A stretch of 7,154 nt of DNA, from the NCBI GenBank assembly GCA_934133115.1, contig CAKPAV010000084.1, forward strand, positions 1 through 7,154, read 5' to 3'. Position numbers and translations under genes: made by a program. The notes beneath the pieces are model-generated. The model searched no databases and was not told the origin of the DNA. It saw only the letters and a program-made list of their open reading frames with translations. Position 1 is the stretch's first letter; each line of letters begins with the position of its first letter. Source of the stretch: an uncultured Bacilli bacterium (GTDB taxonomy: Bacteria; Bacillota_I; Bacilli_A; RFN20; CAG-826). Positions 6,265 to 7,154 of this stretch are shown here, piece after piece.

Positions 6265-7154
6265 TTAACCTCCGATATTATCCCAAGTTGATGAAGTTAA
6301 TTTCGTTGTTCCACTATAAGTAACATGATATAAAGTGTTTGCTTTAAGCGTTATTTTATTATTTTTATTAACTTCTTCTACTTTATTAAATTCATTATCG
6401 ATATAGTGACCAATGGATATATCATTGATATTAATATTACCTAGTGTTACTTCACTATCATTAGTCACATAAATATCAATTGTGTTACCAGTATCAAGCG
6501 CATATCCAATTGCACTACTAGAAGTATTAAACGTTATACTCGTATTAGTGGTGTTAATATTTTGTGATATGCTTTCACTTGGATAATCGCTCTTTATATT
6601 AAAGCAAGCAAAATCTTCATTACTAACATTATAAATAACACTACTTACTTCTTTTAAGCCATTAATAATATTTTTAGTTGATTTATAATGAGCTTTATAA
6701 TTAAATTCACTAAAAGAATTTTCTTTAAAAGTCATAACTCCTTGATCCACGCTACTAGAACCATTTTTAACAAAGAATGGTGAAGTAATTAAGTCGTAAA
6801 TTGAATAACCCGCATGTTGCGACATTGCGGCTAAAATAAGTGATGGAGTATTAGAATAATTACCATCATTTTCCGCAATATGGCCAAAATTGTTGTTGAT
6901 TTTAGTAGCAAACATCGATGCTAATCCTTTAATATTTTTAACACTTGAGTTATAAGAATCATCACCAACAATATCAATACCTTCTAGATTATGAATTCTT
7001 GTCACAAATTCAGGAGCATTTTTAACTTTTTCTCCATTAAATATACCATTACCTGAACTTAATTGATCAGCGCCAGTAGAATTAGCAAAATTCACACGTG
7101 TATATACTTTATATTTGCTATTTTTAACGGCTTTGCCTAACTTATCTAAAGAAT
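6265..7154 (-). CDS. C-terminal part of a GH-A-like surface glycosidase paralog (5' end outside window)
   Basis: The frame stays open to the right edge, so only the last 295 residues are visible. A GTG at 7095 looks like a start but is internal: the residues before it (…SKYKVYTRV) align with SKYKIYTRV in the gene at 2933-4591. The visible part covers the end of a TIM barrel, including NLEGIDIVGDD and a predicted nucleophile Glu in HIAENDGNY (codon 6871-6873). A C-terminal domain of about 150 residues follows, predicted all-beta (…SSAIGYALD…IDIYVTNDSEVTLGN…), and the protein ends NTLYHVTYSG…WDNIGG. The same order is seen in both downstream paralogs, and it is closest to the one at 2933-4591. 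By analogy the missing half should carry a lipoprotein signal and the acid/base Glu. The likely role is a surface glycoside hydrolase; the substrate is unknown. Four bases separate its stop from the next start. Confidence 0.75.
   Translation of the reverse strand, partial: SLDKLGKAVKNSKYKVYTRVNFANSTGADQLSSGNGIFNGEKVKNAPEFVTRIHNLEGIDIVGDDSYNSSVKNIKGLASMFATKINNNFGHIAENDGNYSNTPSLILAAMSQHAGYSIYDLITSPFFVKNGSSSVDQGVMTFKENSFSEFNYKAHYKSTKNIINGLKEVSSVIYNVSNEDFACFNIKSDYPSESISQNINTTNTSITFNTSSSAIGYALDTGNTIDIYVTNDSEVTLGNININDISIGHYIDNEFNKVEEVNKNNKITLKANTLYHVTYSGTTKLTSSTWDNIGG
6269..6273 (-). promoter_or_regulatory. Ribosome binding site GGAGG inside the upstream gene
   Basis: GGAGG is formed by the last two glycine codons of the upstream lipoprotein gene, 8 bases before the ATG at 6260. 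The stop codon and start codon are 4 bases apart, so translation of the two genes is probably coupled. Confidence 0.75.

Larger units (their letters stand above)
2933..7154 (-). repeat. Tandem array of three paralogous surface-lipoprotein genes
   Basis: Three adjacent genes encode the same architecture in the same orientation, with 4-base and 1-base spacers. Matching landmarks are SKYK(V/I)YTRV in the outer two against SKYKALTRA in the middle one, the predicted nucleophile Glu in AEN/SEN/CEN, and the C-terminal (A)(I/L)G(Y/F)A(L/I) strand. The outer two also share NLEGIDIVGDD, with a 21-base identical stretch at 3611-3631 and 6958-6978. Protein identity is otherwise clearly moderate, so the duplications are old rather than recent. 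Confidence 0.75.

Noticed and set aside
7093..7095. GTG as the start of the rightmost gene
   Set aside because: The frame continues upstream to the window edge and the upstream residues align with both paralogs, so the GTG codes an internal Val in the YTRV motif.
1..7154. Promoters, terminators, CRISPR arrays, tRNA genes or insertion sequences
   Set aside because: Junctions are at most 8 bases and coding fills the window. I saw no terminator-like hairpin with a T-run at any gene end, no regularly spaced repeats, no tRNA-like cloverleaf and no transposase motif.

Overview
The window is AT-rich (about two-thirds A+T by eye) and every gene is on the minus strand, so it reads from the right edge to the left. 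AT-rich codon use, strong AGGAGG-type ribosome sites, short lipoprotein signal peptides with Ser/Thr/Asn-rich tethers, TGG as the tryptophan codon and very tight gene packing suggest a low-GC Gram-positive bacterium, perhaps an uncultured gut member of the Bacilli/Erysipelotrichia/Mollicutes-related lineages. That placement is an inference; there is no rRNA or other marker gene here.

In transcription order there are five genes. (1) 7154-6265 is the 3' part of a surface protein, cut by the right edge. (2) 6260-4593 and (3) 4591-2933 are two full-length lipoproteins of about 555 residues, paralogous to the first. They look like clan GH-A (TIM-barrel) glycoside hydrolases with a C-terminal beta-sandwich-like domain. 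(4) 2924-1158 is a 588-residue protein joining an AraC-type transcription regulator (cupin plus double helix-turn-helix) to a complete nucleoside-hydrolase-like domain. (5) 1177-1 is an ABC-transporter extracellular sugar-binding lipoprotein, cut by the left edge shortly before its expected end.

The spacers are 4, 1 and 8 bases, and the last junction is a 20-base overlap. All four ribosome binding sites lie inside, or overlap the stop of, the preceding gene, so this is almost certainly one operon with translational coupling. No stretch is long enough for a conventional intergenic promoter or terminator. The simplest reading is a carbohydrate-use locus: surface-anchored glycosidase-like proteins act on or bind a glycan or glycoside outside the cell, the binding protein passes the released sugar to an importer (permease genes expected beyond the left edge), and the AraC fusion controls expression.

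Two points stand out. The regulator carries an enzyme-like domain that may act as ligand sensor or as an enzyme. The middle lipoprotein paralog has lost the predicted catalytic acid/base Glu (Gln-Gly in place of Asn-Glu) while keeping the predicted nucleophile, which suggests a binding protein or altered chemistry beside an intact paralog.
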